Origin: Acanthacorydalis orientalis | Taxonomy: Eukaryota > Arthropoda > Insecta > Megaloptera > Corydalidae | Direction: 5' to 3' | Length of the DNA stretch: 64,000 nt | NCBI GenBank assembly: GCA_034766995.1 | Contig: CM068313.1 | Location: 24,528,012 to 24,592,011 of the forward strand | Shown: piece by piece, positions 49,341 through 62,144 of the stretch | How positions within the stretch are numbered: the stretch's first letter is position 1 | How the letters are laid out: each line of letters starts with the position of its first letter | Translations under genes and position numbers: made by a program | Notes under the pieces: generated by a model | Seen by the model: only the letters and a program-made list of their open reading frames with translations | Databases searched by the model: none | What the model was told of the DNA's origin: nothing

Positions 49341-49342
<2 letters not shown>

Positions 49343-49388
<46 letters not shown>

Positions 49389-49400
49389 GTATGTATGTAT
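49343..49400. repeat. (TA)n(TATG)n
   Basis: About 40 nt of TA, then GTATGTATGTAT. It starts 10 bp after the mariner derivative ends. Confidence 0.94.
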
Positions 49401-49879
49401 TTATGTATTCATTGTTTACAAAACATTAAAGATGATTGTAACAAATATTGAAATTAAATAAAAACTACAAAAAATCCAGTTATTTACACAAATAGATAAA
49501 ATTGTAACAAAGTAGTGTAAAATTCAACTTAAAGGATGAAATGTGTTACTGTTAATGTGCTAAATATATAAATAGAATTTATTATTGTATGAAATTTTCC
49601 AAATTATCGATAAGATTTCATCTCGGCCATAGTTACTATCAATAAAAAATAAATTAAATTTAACGCCGACTATAAATATTTCTTATTTATATTTATTAGA
49701 GTTTCACATCATAAATTCGAAACGTATCAAATAATGGACGAACGACATTGAAAAGGAAATTTTATCGTTTATCCACAAGATATAGATAAACGCATAGGTG
49801 CTTGCACAGAAATCATACTAAAGGTATCACTGCCATAAAATGTTATGTCATGATGGCACCCTAAATATTTACGTCTGCT

Positions 49880-50065
49880 GAACTGGTTGGATCCCTTCGA
49901 AAAATGTCATCTCCGTCTATCGTTTTTAAACTATGTACTATTCGTTGCAGTTCCATTGCGGCGTCTCGTCGTCATAGTAACTAAGTGCTCGGCACTTTGC
50001 TTTTTCAGAAGAAAAAAAGTGCCGCCGAACTAGAGGATCATACGCAAATAAACGAGAAAGAATTT
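49880..50065. promoter_or_regulatory. CpG-bearing GC-rich patch with a hairpin
   Basis: About a dozen CpG dinucleotides lie within 180 bp, against very few in the flanks. Inside it CGGCACTTT (49990-49998) and AAAGTGCCG (50016-50024) form a 9-bp hairpin, extended by an imperfect TTTTTC/GAAAAA stem. No convincing ORF crosses it. An unmethylated promoter or an old transposon are both possible. Confidence 0.2.
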
Positions 50066-50069
50066 ATTC

Positions 50070-51729
50070 GAGAAATTATATATTTTTTTTTTTTTTGTTA
50101 AGAGTTCGTTTTTAAAATGTACTGCTGCAGAATTAACATACACGAGCTTCAAATTTCATTTTGAAATCCATTAAAATAAATTTATGTCCTGTTCTCTCCA
50201 CTTTGTTTTTTATATATTTAAAATCCATCGGGTCACTTTATATTGTTTTCTAATTATACATATACAATGTTTCTTTTTTGTGGTTCCATTGAAATGTATG
50301 TATTGATTTGATTTGTTGCGATATGTTTGATGTAAAAATAAAACATATACAACATATTAATTAAAACCAGAATAGCTTAATATCAGAGTGTCTTTATGTA
50401 TAGATATGGTTTAAATACTATGCTATAATTGAATCCTATTTACAGGCTGATTTTTAATGTTGAATGTATGTTCTCCAGTTCATGTAAAGACTTATTTTTA
50501 ACTTGCATTTCATGTTTAGAGTAAATTATATAATTTAAATCATTGTTTTTTGTAAATTTATTCTTTCAAAAAATATATATTTGTTTTTCTTACACACAAT
50601 GTTGATATTGTATAGAATCGTTTTGATGTTAAAAAAGTTAATTTTTTCTGTAAGATTTGTTTTAAAAATAACAATAAAATATTTTTATAAAATATACAAA
50701 TATTAATTTCAGAATTGATTCAAATTAAATGCTTCTATGCCAAATTTATAGTTATTTGATCTAATTAAATAATTTTAATATGCAATTGTTCTTATTTATG
50801 CTTTTATTTAAATAAAAAATTGCAGACGAAATAAACTTCTCTTTCACTTAAAATCATTGGAAATATCATTTTTTTCGACGTTAAAAATAGCCAAATATAT
50901 AATAGTTACAATAAATACATTTTAAGTATATGTAAATAATTCAAAATTTATTATATACCCATATTTTTTGTACGATACATTATGATCAATATCTAGAAAA
51001 GCAGTTTTATTGACTATAACTGTAAAATCAAGCAATAAAATTAATTCCGTATATATTTTCAAAGTATACAACTAGGTATTAACTAAGCACATTTTAAGAC
51101 AAAGAATATATGTTGTTCTTCAATAAATTCAGTGTCGTAAAGAATTTCAATACAATTTAAATCAGACAAAAAACACATTTCTTATTTTTAGTATAAATCA
51201 TACCTAAATCATGACATAATCAAGTCAAAACCATGATGTAATCATCCAGTGTAGTCTATAATCATGTGTCTTTTGTATATCAAAATATGAGTACATTCGT
51301 ATGTAGATCTGAGGATTTGGTTTTATAATCAGTTCAACCTTGGTGGTATAGTATACTATTGTTTTGATGAAAACATAATTTTGAGTGAGTGGAAAATATT
51401 GAAAACAGTTATATTTACAAATTAGAATATATTTTTTTCTAGACAGTTAGAGATAACATCTTTCTCACATTATAATTGTTATTGTTTTACAGCTATTTGA
51501 ATGGTGTTACTTTTTCAGTTGAATGAATTATTTTTCACACGAGTAGCATTCAGGTGTTAAAACTATTTTATCTGTTCACCAATTAAGATCCATTAATGTG
51601 TCAAATGCGAAGTGGGAAGGTCAAATTTAGTAAAAAGTAAAGTGAAAATATCTAATTAACATTGTCGATGGTCCTGCATATTTCATTGTTTGTTTAATTT
51701 AGAATTATAATTAAAGCACGAATGAAACG

Positions 51730-51730
<1 letters not shown>
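50070..51730. other. AT-rich sequence
   Basis: Nothing supported. Confidence 0.5.

Positions 51731-51734
<4 letters not shown>

Positions 51735-51796
<62 letters not shown>
51735..51796. repeat. (TA)n microsatellite
   Basis: About 62 nt of TA. Confidence 0.95.
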
Positions 51797-51798
<2 letters not shown>

Positions 51799-51952
51799 AT
51801 GTACATGTGAAAATGTGTACATATAATTGAGACAATATATAACAATATAAGAGAATTATAGTATTTAATAAACTTGACATTGATTTATGTGCAATACAAT
51901 CATTAACTTGATTTAAGAACGTATTCTCCTGTTCTACTCGCTAACTGTTTGA

Positions 51953-52291
51953 ATGAATGTCGACAAAACACTTAAAGAAATTGTGTCATTCAAAGACGGC
52001 ACACAATTGTGTTATAAAGTACCGCTAAACAATTCATTTTAAAGTATTGTTCCTGTGAGTGACGGAAATTCTACTATTCCATCTTTTGTAGTAAGATGTG
52101 CATACGTACGACGTTATATTGCGTTAACAATGTCAAATTGTTTTGGGTCACGCAAAAGATTATTATAAAATGTTACATCAAGTAATCAAGAGTTTATTTG
52201 GGTTTACAATTATCGTACTGGCGCGTTTTAAAATTATTCTGTGATCCGTAATGAGTATAAACGTGGTAATAGAAGGACGTTTACTGCTTGA
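51953..52291 (+). pseudogene. Degenerate coding-like frame of 112 codons
   Basis: One frame from ATG at 51953 reads MNVDKTLKEIVSFKDGTQLC, YKVPLNNSF-stop, SIVPVSDGNSTIPSFVVRCA, YVRRYIALTMSNCFGSRKR, then two more stops before NEYKRGNRRTFTA and a terminal TGA. Every internal stop is TAA. GC content is raised across the whole patch. No family is recognised. Confidence 0.25.
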
Positions 52292-52299
52292 CTAACTTG

Positions 52300-53590
52300 T
52301 TTTCACTAATAGTTATTCCGAAATACTCTTAGGTTAGATAACATGGGTTCTTACAACTGAGCACATATGCGTGCATGTGAATGTTAATGTCGTATACTAA
52401 TCGAGGTTTTAAAGGAAGTAGTAATTGGGACCTTTAAGCCGAATGTAAACTCTGTTGGATGTTAGAAATAAATGAAGCAAATTTAAATAAACATATATAT
52501 ATATACACGTTGAATTCATTTTTTTAATAAAATGAATTGATGTTTAAATCAGCATTTAATTATAAATTGTATATATATATATATTGTTTTTTTCTTAAAA
52601 CAACAACATTTTAAAGATAGAAACTAGTGTATATTATATACAAGTTTTAACAACCCATATGGTAAAAAGAGTTTAAAGAAATTTTAAAAAATCTTTAAAC
52701 AAGGTATATTTTATATGAACATTTCATTATTGGATGCCATAGAATAAAACATTTTTATATTTAAATTTTTTGTTTTAAATATTTTATATATATCGAAGAA
52801 AGTGAAGAAAAAATAAACAAATCTATAATTAAAACTAAATACGTCGTCTAATATCTTTTAGTTGAGTTGTGTGCTAAAAATTCCAATGTAAGGTATCAAA
52901 ATTAAAAATTAATTACATTGAGGATTCATTATATTCTATATAAAGATGCGTGTTAACTAATATTTAAACTTCAAATTTTTCTCGGACATATCTATTTTTT
53001 TTGCTTTAATTGTTTGCTATAAGTCCGTGTTTTACATTTGGATTTTTTCGAAATTTGAATATTGATTTCATTGAATTTCAAGGGTATGTATCAGTCAAAC
53101 GCAATGCGTCTTTTTTCCATTAATTGAACGGTTTTGTACAATTTTATTCGATTTAAGTATCATTTCGGTTTCGTTTTATATTTGAAAAAATAAAAGGTTA
53201 ATTTACGAAATATAAAACTTATATTTGAAAATATTCCTTTATAAAAATATCAAAAAACCTGACAGCGAGGTTTGTTGTTTGTTTTATGCTTTAGTAAATA
53301 CGAAAATTAGGTTAAAAATTTAACTTATCAGTATTATTGAAAATGTCTAACAGCTCTGCTTGTTTGGAAAAGTTGAATTCACTTATCCACATATTTAATT
53401 AACAAAATGTTAAGGCTTTTAATATTTAAACGACAAACAACTACTTAAAATTTAATGAAAATGTATATCTAATTACATTTCAGTACTTTTGGATGATTCT
53501 AAACTACTAACGAGATAAAATTATAATATGCGTGTACATGTTAATTATAGTTGTTATGAAAGGTACATCCGAAACTTTCTTGTTTATAAA
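52300..53590. other. AT-rich sequence
   Basis: Short TA runs at 52495 and 52570 only. Confidence 0.5.
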
Positions 53591-53591
53591 C

Positions 53592-53593
<2 letters not shown>

Positions 53594-53646
<53 letters not shown>
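53594..53646. repeat. (TA)n microsatellite
   Basis: About 46 nt of TA, then GTATGTA. Confidence 0.95.
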
Positions 53647-53647
<1 letters not shown>

Positions 53648-53923
53648 TATATTATAAAGTAATTAAATGAATTGAAATAGTTCAGTTGAATAGATATTAA
53701 AAATAAAATAGTCACAAAGGTAATAAAAATACGAAATACTGTTTTACAATGTTATGAAATGTATTTCTATTTTTTATTAATAAATTTGGATTTTTTTCTT
53801 GAAATATTTGGTTATTTTATATTTCTGATTATAAATATATTAAATACCTAATGCACGCGAGAAAAATAAATATATTTAATGTTTACAATTAAATTTCAGT
53901 TCATGTTGATCTATAGTATAATA

Positions 53924-54393
53924 TTAGGTTAAAGTGCATTTTTCGGTCTGTATTTTGGTAACATCAACTATGGTTTTATTGTTAATTTTGCTTCAAATTG
54001 GACCATTGAATTAAAGATGAAAAAGAAGCAAATAAGAGCAAGTTTTTGCATTAGTTCAAAACGGGTGGTACAACAGCAGAAACTGCTCATAAACTAAACA
54101 TTGCTTTTGGTGTAGGTATTGTCGAGGGACGTACAGTGCATTGGTGGTTCCAATGATTTCGTGCTAGAGACGAGAGCCTTGAAGATAAAGAAAGTCACGG
54201 ACGTCCTTCTTGAGTTCATAATGACCAATTGAAGGAGTTAGTTGAATCAGAGCCACGCACAACAATTCGAGAGCATGCACAAAAGTTAGCCGTTAGTCAT
54301 CCAACAGTTCCGGACCACTTAAAAGAGCTAGGAAAATCAAAAAAAGTTTAACAAATGGGTGCACAAAGCGCAATTATTTTTCTACTAAAGTAA
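53924..54393 (+). mobile_element. Non-autonomous mariner deletion derivative, copy 2 (470 bp), 5' TIR truncated
   Basis: It is the same family as the element at 48832. The right end (54369-54393, starts CGCAATTATTTTTCTAC) is intact. The left end keeps only TTAGGTT (53924-53930) and then jumps to sequence that lies about 100 bp inside copy 1 (AAAGTGCATTTTTCGG). TA flanks both sides. The interior encodes HTH1 and HTH2: FKTGGTTAETAHKLN, TVHWWFQ, DESLEDKESHGRPS, TTIREHAQKLAVSHPT and LKELGKSKKV. It then runs directly into the 3' TIR with no catalytic domain. There are internal stops at the W-F-Q and RPS positions. Confidence 0.88.
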
Positions 54394-54678
54394 TATATTA
54401 AACTTTTGAATATACATTATTTCATATGAAAATGAGTATTTTAAATAATGTCTGTTTTATAAAAATATACTCAAATTTAGTTTATGAATGTATATTATTT
54501 GCCATATATCGATCATTTAATATTTATTCTATACTAATTACTTTCTATATTTGTAAGAATGCAGCGAATAAAAATATGTATTAATTATTTGTTTTAATAT
54601 ATTCATTAATTAGCACAATTACAAATACATTGCATTGTAAATTCACACTGTTGGTTACACATTTTTACAACATGATGG

Positions 54679-54870
54679 TTATGCGCCTAAGAATCTCGTA
54701 TGACAATCTTCAGACTGTCGTTGAAGATTGCTGACGATTGTCTTTTCACGATTGCCGCTAGCTGCACGTGGTCTGTCGTACGTGTCTCCGTTACTAATAT
54801 CCCATGTCTCATCATAATCATCATCTTACATATCGGTATCATCGGTAGTCTGTCTATCAGCAAAACCAGC
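54679..54870 (-). pseudogene. Acidic coding-like patch, minus strand
   Basis: The frame reads AGFADRQTTDDTDM, stop, then DDDYDETWDISNGDTYDRPR, AASGNREKTIVSNLQRQSED and CHTRFLGA-stop at 54679. The stop region GATAT|GTAAGAT also looks like a splice donor. AATAAA occurs on the minus strand near 54525. The Asp run comes partly from ATC/GAT trinucleotides. It may be a last exon or a transposon relic. Confidence 0.27.
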
Positions 54871-54879
54871 GTATAAAAA

Positions 54880-55817
54880 TAGTCAGTGGCGTTTTTAATT
54901 GCAATAGTCGGTTTTAGAATTATATTTTTATTCTTGTTAATATCAATGTTCAGTATAGTATATGACTTTTATAAAATCATTTTTCATTTACCTCACAAGC
55001 AATAAAATGTTTTTTCTTATCGAAAATGTTCAATTAGTGATTATTGACTATTTTTGATTCAAGCGTCTTCTATCTTCAAAGCGTCAAGTTAAAAAAAATT
55101 TTTCTGCACTTGCATTTGTTGTGAACATTTCTTTCTATGATATTTATAATTGTTCTCCGTAAAAAAAAACGATGTACTTTAAATTTCCTATATTATAACA
55201 TAATTTTACCATAAAAAATAATAATTATTTAAATTAATTATTGAAAAAGATTGAATGGTATTTTGTTTTCTTTCAAAGATAATTTTTATATTAATTTTTT
55301 TATTTAATTGGTAGATATGTGTTATATTTAAAACGATTTTATTTATTAATAAGATAAATATTTTTCAATAATTTCAAATAACTTAGTGATCTAAATAACA
55401 CGAATTTTAGAATGTTCATTCTGAGTTAATATTAAATATTACAATGGTTTATTTAATATGTATTTTAAAAGAATACCATTCTTAAATAAATTAAAACTAA
55501 TATGTGACATTCGAGATATTTTATCATAAAATAATTCATTTTGTGATCTTCAAGATATTAGTTTCATGTTCAACATTTAGCAGAAAACGTGCAATATATA
55601 ACTTTAATGATTCAGGAATTCTTATCTGATAGTTTTTCCTTTTTGGAATTGTTTAATTGTTTAAATGATTAAGTGTTTATTATTACTAAAAAGAACATTT
55701 TTATAGAATTTTTGGTAGTGCAAATAAGTTCTCATGGCAAAAAACTTTTTTTACAAAAATATGCTAAATTGCAAATACTCAAGACATTCATTGTGAATTT
55801 TTCAATAAAAACAATAC

Positions 55818-55866
<49 letters not shown>

Positions 55867-56350
55867 GTATATATGTATGTATGTATGTATATTTATAAAC
55901 TCATGAATAATTATTAACAGAATCGGTGAGTAATAGTCCCGTCACCGTTCATTAGTACAAAATTTGTGTTAAGAAGTAGTTAAAAACTATAGAATGTTGA
56001 ATTTTAATAAGGAGTTTGTCGAATTCATCAAATAATAAATTTATCATATATAATTTACATATTACTTTTTGTATCTGTTTTATATTAATATTTATTATTT
56101 CTGTTATTCGTAAATATATTATTATGTCTATTTTATTTCAAAATGTAATATTATGTTTGGAGAAGTATTTTATGTCAAATTCTTAAATTATTAATTTTCT
56201 TAACACCATTTTTTGATCTTAATAACTACAAAATGATTCTTTTTATATCTGTACTTATATTTATTATATCATTTTGATGTTTGCATTGAAATATTTAATT
56301 ATATAAAATAGTAATTCGATTACTTTTCTCTTTACAATTGAATACTTACT
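54880..56350. other. AT-rich sequence
   Basis: The (TA)n(TATG)n array at 55820 and otherwise nothing supported. Confidence 0.5.
55820..55892. repeat. (TA)n(TATG)n
   Basis: About 34 nt of TA, then about ten GTAT units. Confidence 0.94.
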
Positions 56351-56359
56351 TACTTTTCT

Positions 56360-56737
56360 CTATAATTGCTTTAAGTCTATTTTAGTTTGTTTTATAGATA
56401 AGCAAACGTAAACCGACAAGGTTGAAATTGAGAGACTTTTAATAAAAGACCATTTACAAATATTAAATGTGAATGACACGTGCGTTGGGGTTTCCGTAGC
56501 CACATCAGCTGCCACTGGTGTAACAATAGCATCAATAACACTACAATCCAGTGCTTTGGCTACTTGGAATTCAGACGACGGTGCTGCAAACAGTAACGTG
56601 TCGCGAACAGACGTGATTGAAAGGGTCGCGTGTTCGCTCTTCGTTGACACGACTGATTTCACCGAAACAAATTGCGTTTGGTAATGTGCATCATAAAAAA
56701 TGAATGTTTCGTTAATAAGTAAGAAATGTAATTTTAG
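56360..56737 (-). CDS. 126-codon open frame with a GC-rich core, unassigned
   Basis: The core 56475-56690 is among the most GC-rich stretches in the window. The minus frame reads QTQFVSVKSVVSTKSEHATL, SITSVRDTLLFAAPSSEFQV and AKALDCSVIDAIVTPVAADV. It runs on through a more AT-rich tail to the stop at 56360. The plus strand is also open (SAATGVTIASITLQSSALA...) and ends in a donor-like TTG|GTAATG. The strand is unresolved; minus is preferred for its length. Confidence 0.27.
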   Translation of the reverse strand, partial: LKLHFLLINETFIFYDAHYQTQFVSVKSVVSTKSEHATLSITSVRDTLLFAAPSSEFQVAKALDCSVIDAIVTPVAADVATETPTHVSFTFNICKWSFIKSLSISTLSVYVCLSIKQTKIDLKQL

Positions 56738-57095
56738 AAATTAGTTAAAACTAGCTATGAAATAATTTATAGTTATGTTATAATTCTGTTCTGTATAAAT
56801 GACTGTTAATTAATGAAATAATTACAAATAGTGATTATTATTATTATTAGGATAAATAATATTTTATTAATAAAAAAAATGTTTAATTTTCTTACATTTT
56901 TGTAAAATCCGGATACCTTTTTCTTAAAACTACTGAAGTAATATTAGTAATTTTTCAAAATTTTAGTACTAATTAATACATTTAAAATACTTTTATTAAG
57001 ATTTATTATTTTAATCGTAATTACAATTTCTTATTGAGACATTTTTATTACTATTAATATTAAATTTTTGTTTGTAGTATTTTTATATTCTTATG

Positions 57096-57096
<1 letters not shown>

Positions 57097-57164
<68 letters not shown>
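57097..57164. repeat. (TA)n, one interruption
   Basis: About 68 nt of TA with a single G. Confidence 0.94.
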
Positions 57165-57167
<3 letters not shown>

Positions 57168-57567
57168 CTTTTATACATACTAAAACTCATAACACTGTAT
57201 GAATGAAATTTATTTATTACTTTATTAATTGATGTACATTTGAAAAAAAATTAAAAGTGATTATTATTCCTTGCATTTCTGTATACTTTTTGATGGTTAA
57301 AACTGTTTGGATTAAAATAATATGTTTCACAAATTGTTTTTCATTGAGTATTAATTACTTGGTAAATTAAATTTGAAAGTTTTGTCTACAATACTCTATA
57401 ATTAAATAGACGATGTATAAAAACTCAATTAATTTAATGCGTTGTTTATAAAATACCTATAATTAATAATAATAAATATTGAATTGTTTTATTAAATTAA
57501 AATAATTATTTTTTAAAAAAAAAAATTGTAGACTATTATTTATAGAATCAAGACGTAAGTGTTTAAA

Positions 57568-57569
<2 letters not shown>

Positions 57570-57618
<49 letters not shown>

Positions 57619-57648
57619 GTGTGTTGTATGTATTATATGTATGTATGT
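57570..57648. repeat. (TA)n(TG)n(TATG)n
   Basis: About 45 nt of TA, then TTGTGTGTG and GTATGTATGTATG. Confidence 0.93.
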
Positions 57649-59322
57649 ATGAGTTTCTATACAGTAATTTTCTTAATGCATTAAGTCAAGTATAATATAA
57701 TAACGAAATTTTGTAAAAGTACGGCAGTAAACAACAGAATGTTATGTTTTAACATAAATTGCTACATATTATCATTTGTACCATGAAATTGCTTCAGTGT
57801 GTAAAATAAGATGACACTTGAATTGCAAACTTGGCAGAAAAAAAACCGAGAGTATACTTCCTTTGTATTAATAGAATATTTCCTAAACGTATAAAATATA
57901 AGACAAAAGATAATTTTCATTCCTTGACTTATTGTTAGTTGACAGAATAAGTGTTACAAATTATTATTTCAAAAAAAAAGACACGGATACAACAGTACAC
58001 TGATTATATATAATCACTGCGAAATATGTTCTTATGAAAAAATTACGAAAATACGAAACAATGAATCATATGTTACGCGTTCACATTATATACAATGTTA
58101 TTTTTATAATTCGAAATTCGGTTATGAGAGCATTTTTTGCAATTTAATGAAACATCCGTTGACTTATTTTTTTTTGTTGAAGATACTACGTTTAAATACT
58201 CCGTGAAAAGAAATGTAACGTTGTTTTACTGTTACATGTTTTTTAAATAGCATATTAATGAAAAGGTTTTGTTTTTCTATAATAATATTTTCTTTACAAT
58301 TTGCTGAAGACAATATTATAATTTCAAATATAAAAACGTGAGCAGTAAATACACACATATTTTAATTTATTATAAATTGATGTCTATTTCAGTTAAGAAA
58401 TGAATAAATTCACTCACTACTACAAAAGTGAAAATTAGTAAAATGACAATCGAACGTTTTATTTTCCCTTCGACTAATAATTCTTTTATATGACATTTAA
58501 TAACGATTAAGGTATCAATTAAATATATAAATAATTACATTTCTACTTTTATATCTCCGAATTTTAAAATTCGTAATTATTAAATCCCGTAAAATCTTAT
58601 TAATGATCCTATTAAATATTCCATTAATTATACACATAGTGAAATCTTAGTCTGTTACAGAAATAGTTCTCTGTAAAGAGTTAATACATAATGTGTAATT
58701 AGAGAACTATACCTAGTAACTGGATTTCGTTAAAAAGTAAATTTCGTTATATAGAAGATTTCATTATACTTGAGTGTCACTCTTTATAGCAATATTCATC
58801 TATTATTGTTTAAATATTTTATTAGTTTGTTTTGAACTTCTTAGTTAACAAATATATTTCGCTCTAATGAAAGAAATTAAAATATCAATAAGTATTACAA
58901 AATGTGTTTGTTATAATACCAAAGCAATATTTATTATGGCCGATATTAATAATTACAAATTATTGAAACACTTTTTTCGTCTGAAGTATTTACAGAAAAA
59001 TTTTATTCAATGTTAATGTTTTCTTTTAATGAATAAAGATTTTATCTTTCGTAAGGTTTATGTTAAAATTTGTAATCCAGTTTGTAATGAAATTGATTTG
59101 AAAATAGTGTTTTTTGTCAACTATTTCTTCATACATCAAAATCATCGAAGTAGAAACAGTGACACTGGATTATAAATATAACATAAAAAAGATTGACAAT
59201 ATTTATTTTTACGGTTTTATTCTGATCGGTAAATAGTAATCAGGTGTATCAAGACTATTTTACCGTAACAGCAATTTTACATACAATGTGTAGTATTTTA
59301 TTGGAGAAGTTAAAATGCTTAC

Positions 59323-59375
59323 TTGAAGATCTATTACATCGGGAGGACAAGAAGTAATAGTAGTAGTAGCAGATA
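59323..59375 (-). CDS. Possible 53-nt exon, minus strand
   Basis: The acceptor CTGACCCGATAATTGCAG and donor CTTCAA|GTAAGC bracket 53 nt that read SATTTITSCPPDVIDLQ in one frame. Part of it is an ACT trinucleotide run. It lies upstream, on the same strand, of the open frame at 56360-56737, but the phases do not join directly. Confidence 0.2.
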
Positions 59376-59766
59376 CTGCAATTATCGGGTCAGTTAGGTG
59401 CTGTATTGTGGTCCGGATGTGTCAATTAGGAACGGTAATTGTAGACTTGTTAGTTTGACCGATTACTGTGTTTGCATGTTCTGATGTAATCGTTAAGTCC
59501 TTTTAAAAGTGTGTGTAAATGTGTTTTTTTATTGAGTTCTTTTTCGATTAGCTGTAATTAGTCATTCAGCTTTTTTTCTCTTTTATAACGGAGATATCAA
59601 TTGCTTTCTTTTGTATTACAATTGTATTTAAATTAAACAGTGCCAAGAATTTAAAATAATTGGTAGTTACATTGTTATAATACCTCGTATGCCTGTCTCT
59701 AATTTAGTTTTATTCCTCGTATAAATTAAGTACGTATTTGCATATAAATGTGTTATATAAATGTGT

Positions 59767-59822
<56 letters not shown>
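59767..59822. repeat. (TA)n(TG)n
   Basis: TA with one T insertion, then about 18 nt of TG. Confidence 0.94.
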
Positions 59823-60173
59823 ATTTATGAGTGTATGACTTATTCTTAATAGGTGTATTGAAATCTTTTTTGAAATATTATTTAATTTCCAAAGTAATGT
59901 CTTAATATACATGTATTTTTCATGTATGCAATTTAAAAAATTTAAAATCGATTGATTTTTTCCTTTATTTTGATAAAATTATTTATTAGCTATCAACTCT
60001 TGCTTTTTTTTAAAAAAAAGTAGTTAAATTTTTATTTGTAATATGTGCATTTTACATGCAAATATATTTAAATGACAATTTATGTATCTGTTGTCTTTTG
60101 TAACATTTTCTTTATTCATCGACATTAGTAACAATAATTAGCTAATGAAAAAGGACTGTATACATACCCACAA

Positions 60174-60174
<1 letters not shown>

Positions 60175-60215
<41 letters not shown>
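60175..60215. repeat. (TA)n microsatellite
   Basis: About 41 nt of TA. Confidence 0.95.
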
Positions 60216-60219
<4 letters not shown>

Positions 60220-61550
60220 AATATTATTCTATATACTTATATTTACAAATAGATTGATTAAAATATAAAAACATTAAGAGTATTTTGAATAATAATGAAA
60301 ATATATAATGATTCATTTATAATTACAAATTAATGTGATTGCACATTAATGACTACACATAAGTTCTAGCTCGATTTCAGTTTTTTATCTATGGCATCTT
60401 TTTGCAAGAACATGTTTATTGCAAATATATAATGAAATTAGGTTTTGAAAATGTTGGAAAAAAATGATAAATGTAGATGTTTGAATTAAAACATTTGTCT
60501 GTATTATGATAAAAGTTGCCAATTTATAACAAATTATGTATTCTATGTAAATAAAATTGCAGACGAATTAATGGTTAGAATTATTACTTCATAGATTGTT
60601 AATATAAATTATGATTTAAAAAACGTAATATAGGATGTTTATTTACTTGAAATAAGGTTGATAAATATTATTTTTAATGAAAGTAATATTATTTATAAAA
60701 AAATTAATTTAAACTAATGTAATTTAAATAATATATTTTGAATTTTTGAATAAAATTAAAAGCATAGAAAAAATAGTATACTTTTTAAAATTTGAAATGG
60801 TAAAAAAGGTATTTAAATTAGCAACTTTTCTCTTATTAATAAGCTACGTATTAGTTGTGTTATTAAAATCATAGGCATGAGAACGATAATTTTTTTTAAC
60901 TCTTAGCCTTATTAATAAACAAGATATAATGATAAGTTAAAATTTCAACAAATGAAATTCTAAATAAAAAAAAATTAGAATGCTTATGGAATTATACCTA
61001 GAAATGTTGTGCGTTTAATTATTACTTTATCATTTATAATGATGTTGTAGACATTTGAAAAATTACTTACAAAACCAATATATTTGTATATCGCAATCAC
61101 ATTCAACGTTATAAAAACATTTTAAATCCTGTTAAGTAATATAAAATACATTTGTTCGCTCCATATTAAATTATATAGATTAACATGTTCGCAACAAATA
61201 TTATCACTAAATTACACCTACGCACGACAAGAACAATTTCGATTTTTTTTCACAAAAGCTACAATGCTATTTAATTAATTTAATAGTGGACAGCAGTCGA
61301 TTATTCAATTTTGTTCCGCTTTTTCACGCTGCAATATTATAATTTAAAAATTACATATAGAACAACATTGATACAAATGCATGTTGGATATTCTAAATGG
61401 AGTGTGTGGATGTATTATTATGACGTGCCCTGTTATAGAACATAGGTGTTAACCTGACCGCATGTTGATCCCAAGGTCTTGTCTTGTGCTTATCTTTACA
61501 ACATCGGACAGTAGACTACTATGTTATCGCAAACCCACGATTTAAGTGAT

Positions 61551-61583
61551 CACTTCTTGATTGTGAGACAATCATTCGAAGTG
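61551..61583. repeat. 33-nt hairpin with a 3-nt loop
   Basis: CACTTC-T-TGATTGT pairs with ACAATCA-TTC-GAAGTG around the loop GAG. One internal bulge separates two perfect stems of 6 and 7 bp. Confidence 0.5.
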
Positions 61584-61899
61584 AAAAGCGATAATCGATT
61601 GACTTTATTGTTCTATGTAATTTATCTTTATGAATTGTCAATATAGTATGCAGACAGTTTTTTTTCGTTATACGGCGTTGACAGTTTGCATGAATATATA
61701 ATTCTATTGATATTAATATATTCTTTTTTATTTCGCATATTTTGGAACGTTGTCGACATCTTAGATTATTAGACATTCTGGATAACTGTATATTCAAATG
61801 AAAAATGATATCAGTTTATATTTGCTTTTTTTGCGTTTGATAATTAATTATTTGTACGATACATTTGGCTACTGACGACTTTATAATATAAATAATTAA

Positions 61900-61900
<1 letters not shown>

Positions 61901-61973
<73 letters not shown>

Positions 61974-61990
61974 GTATACGTATATATTCG
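61901..61990. repeat. (TA)n with ACGTATACGTATA tail
   Basis: About 72 nt of TA, then a CG-containing variant unit. Confidence 0.94.
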
Positions 61991-62098
61991 AGATATCGAA
62001 TTATTATGTGTAAATTACAAAGATATTTTAATAATATCAGTAATAATTGTTATGAAAATGATCATTTTTTTATAAATAACACATTTATCACTAAGTAA

Positions 62099-62144
62099 CC
62101 ATCCTTAAGTATAAGTTTAATCCATCCTTAAGTATAAGGTTATT
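62099..62144. repeat. 23-bp tandem duplication
   Basis: CCATCCTTAAGTATAAG occurs at 62099-62115 and again at 62122-62138, giving a 23-bp unit repeated twice with divergence only at the end. It abuts a GC-rich fragment (62145-62185). Confidence 0.8.

Larger units (their letters stand above)
56740..59320. other. AT-rich sequence
   Basis: Two compound arrays and a 64-codon A/T-driven ORF at 58164. No gene is called. Confidence 0.5.
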
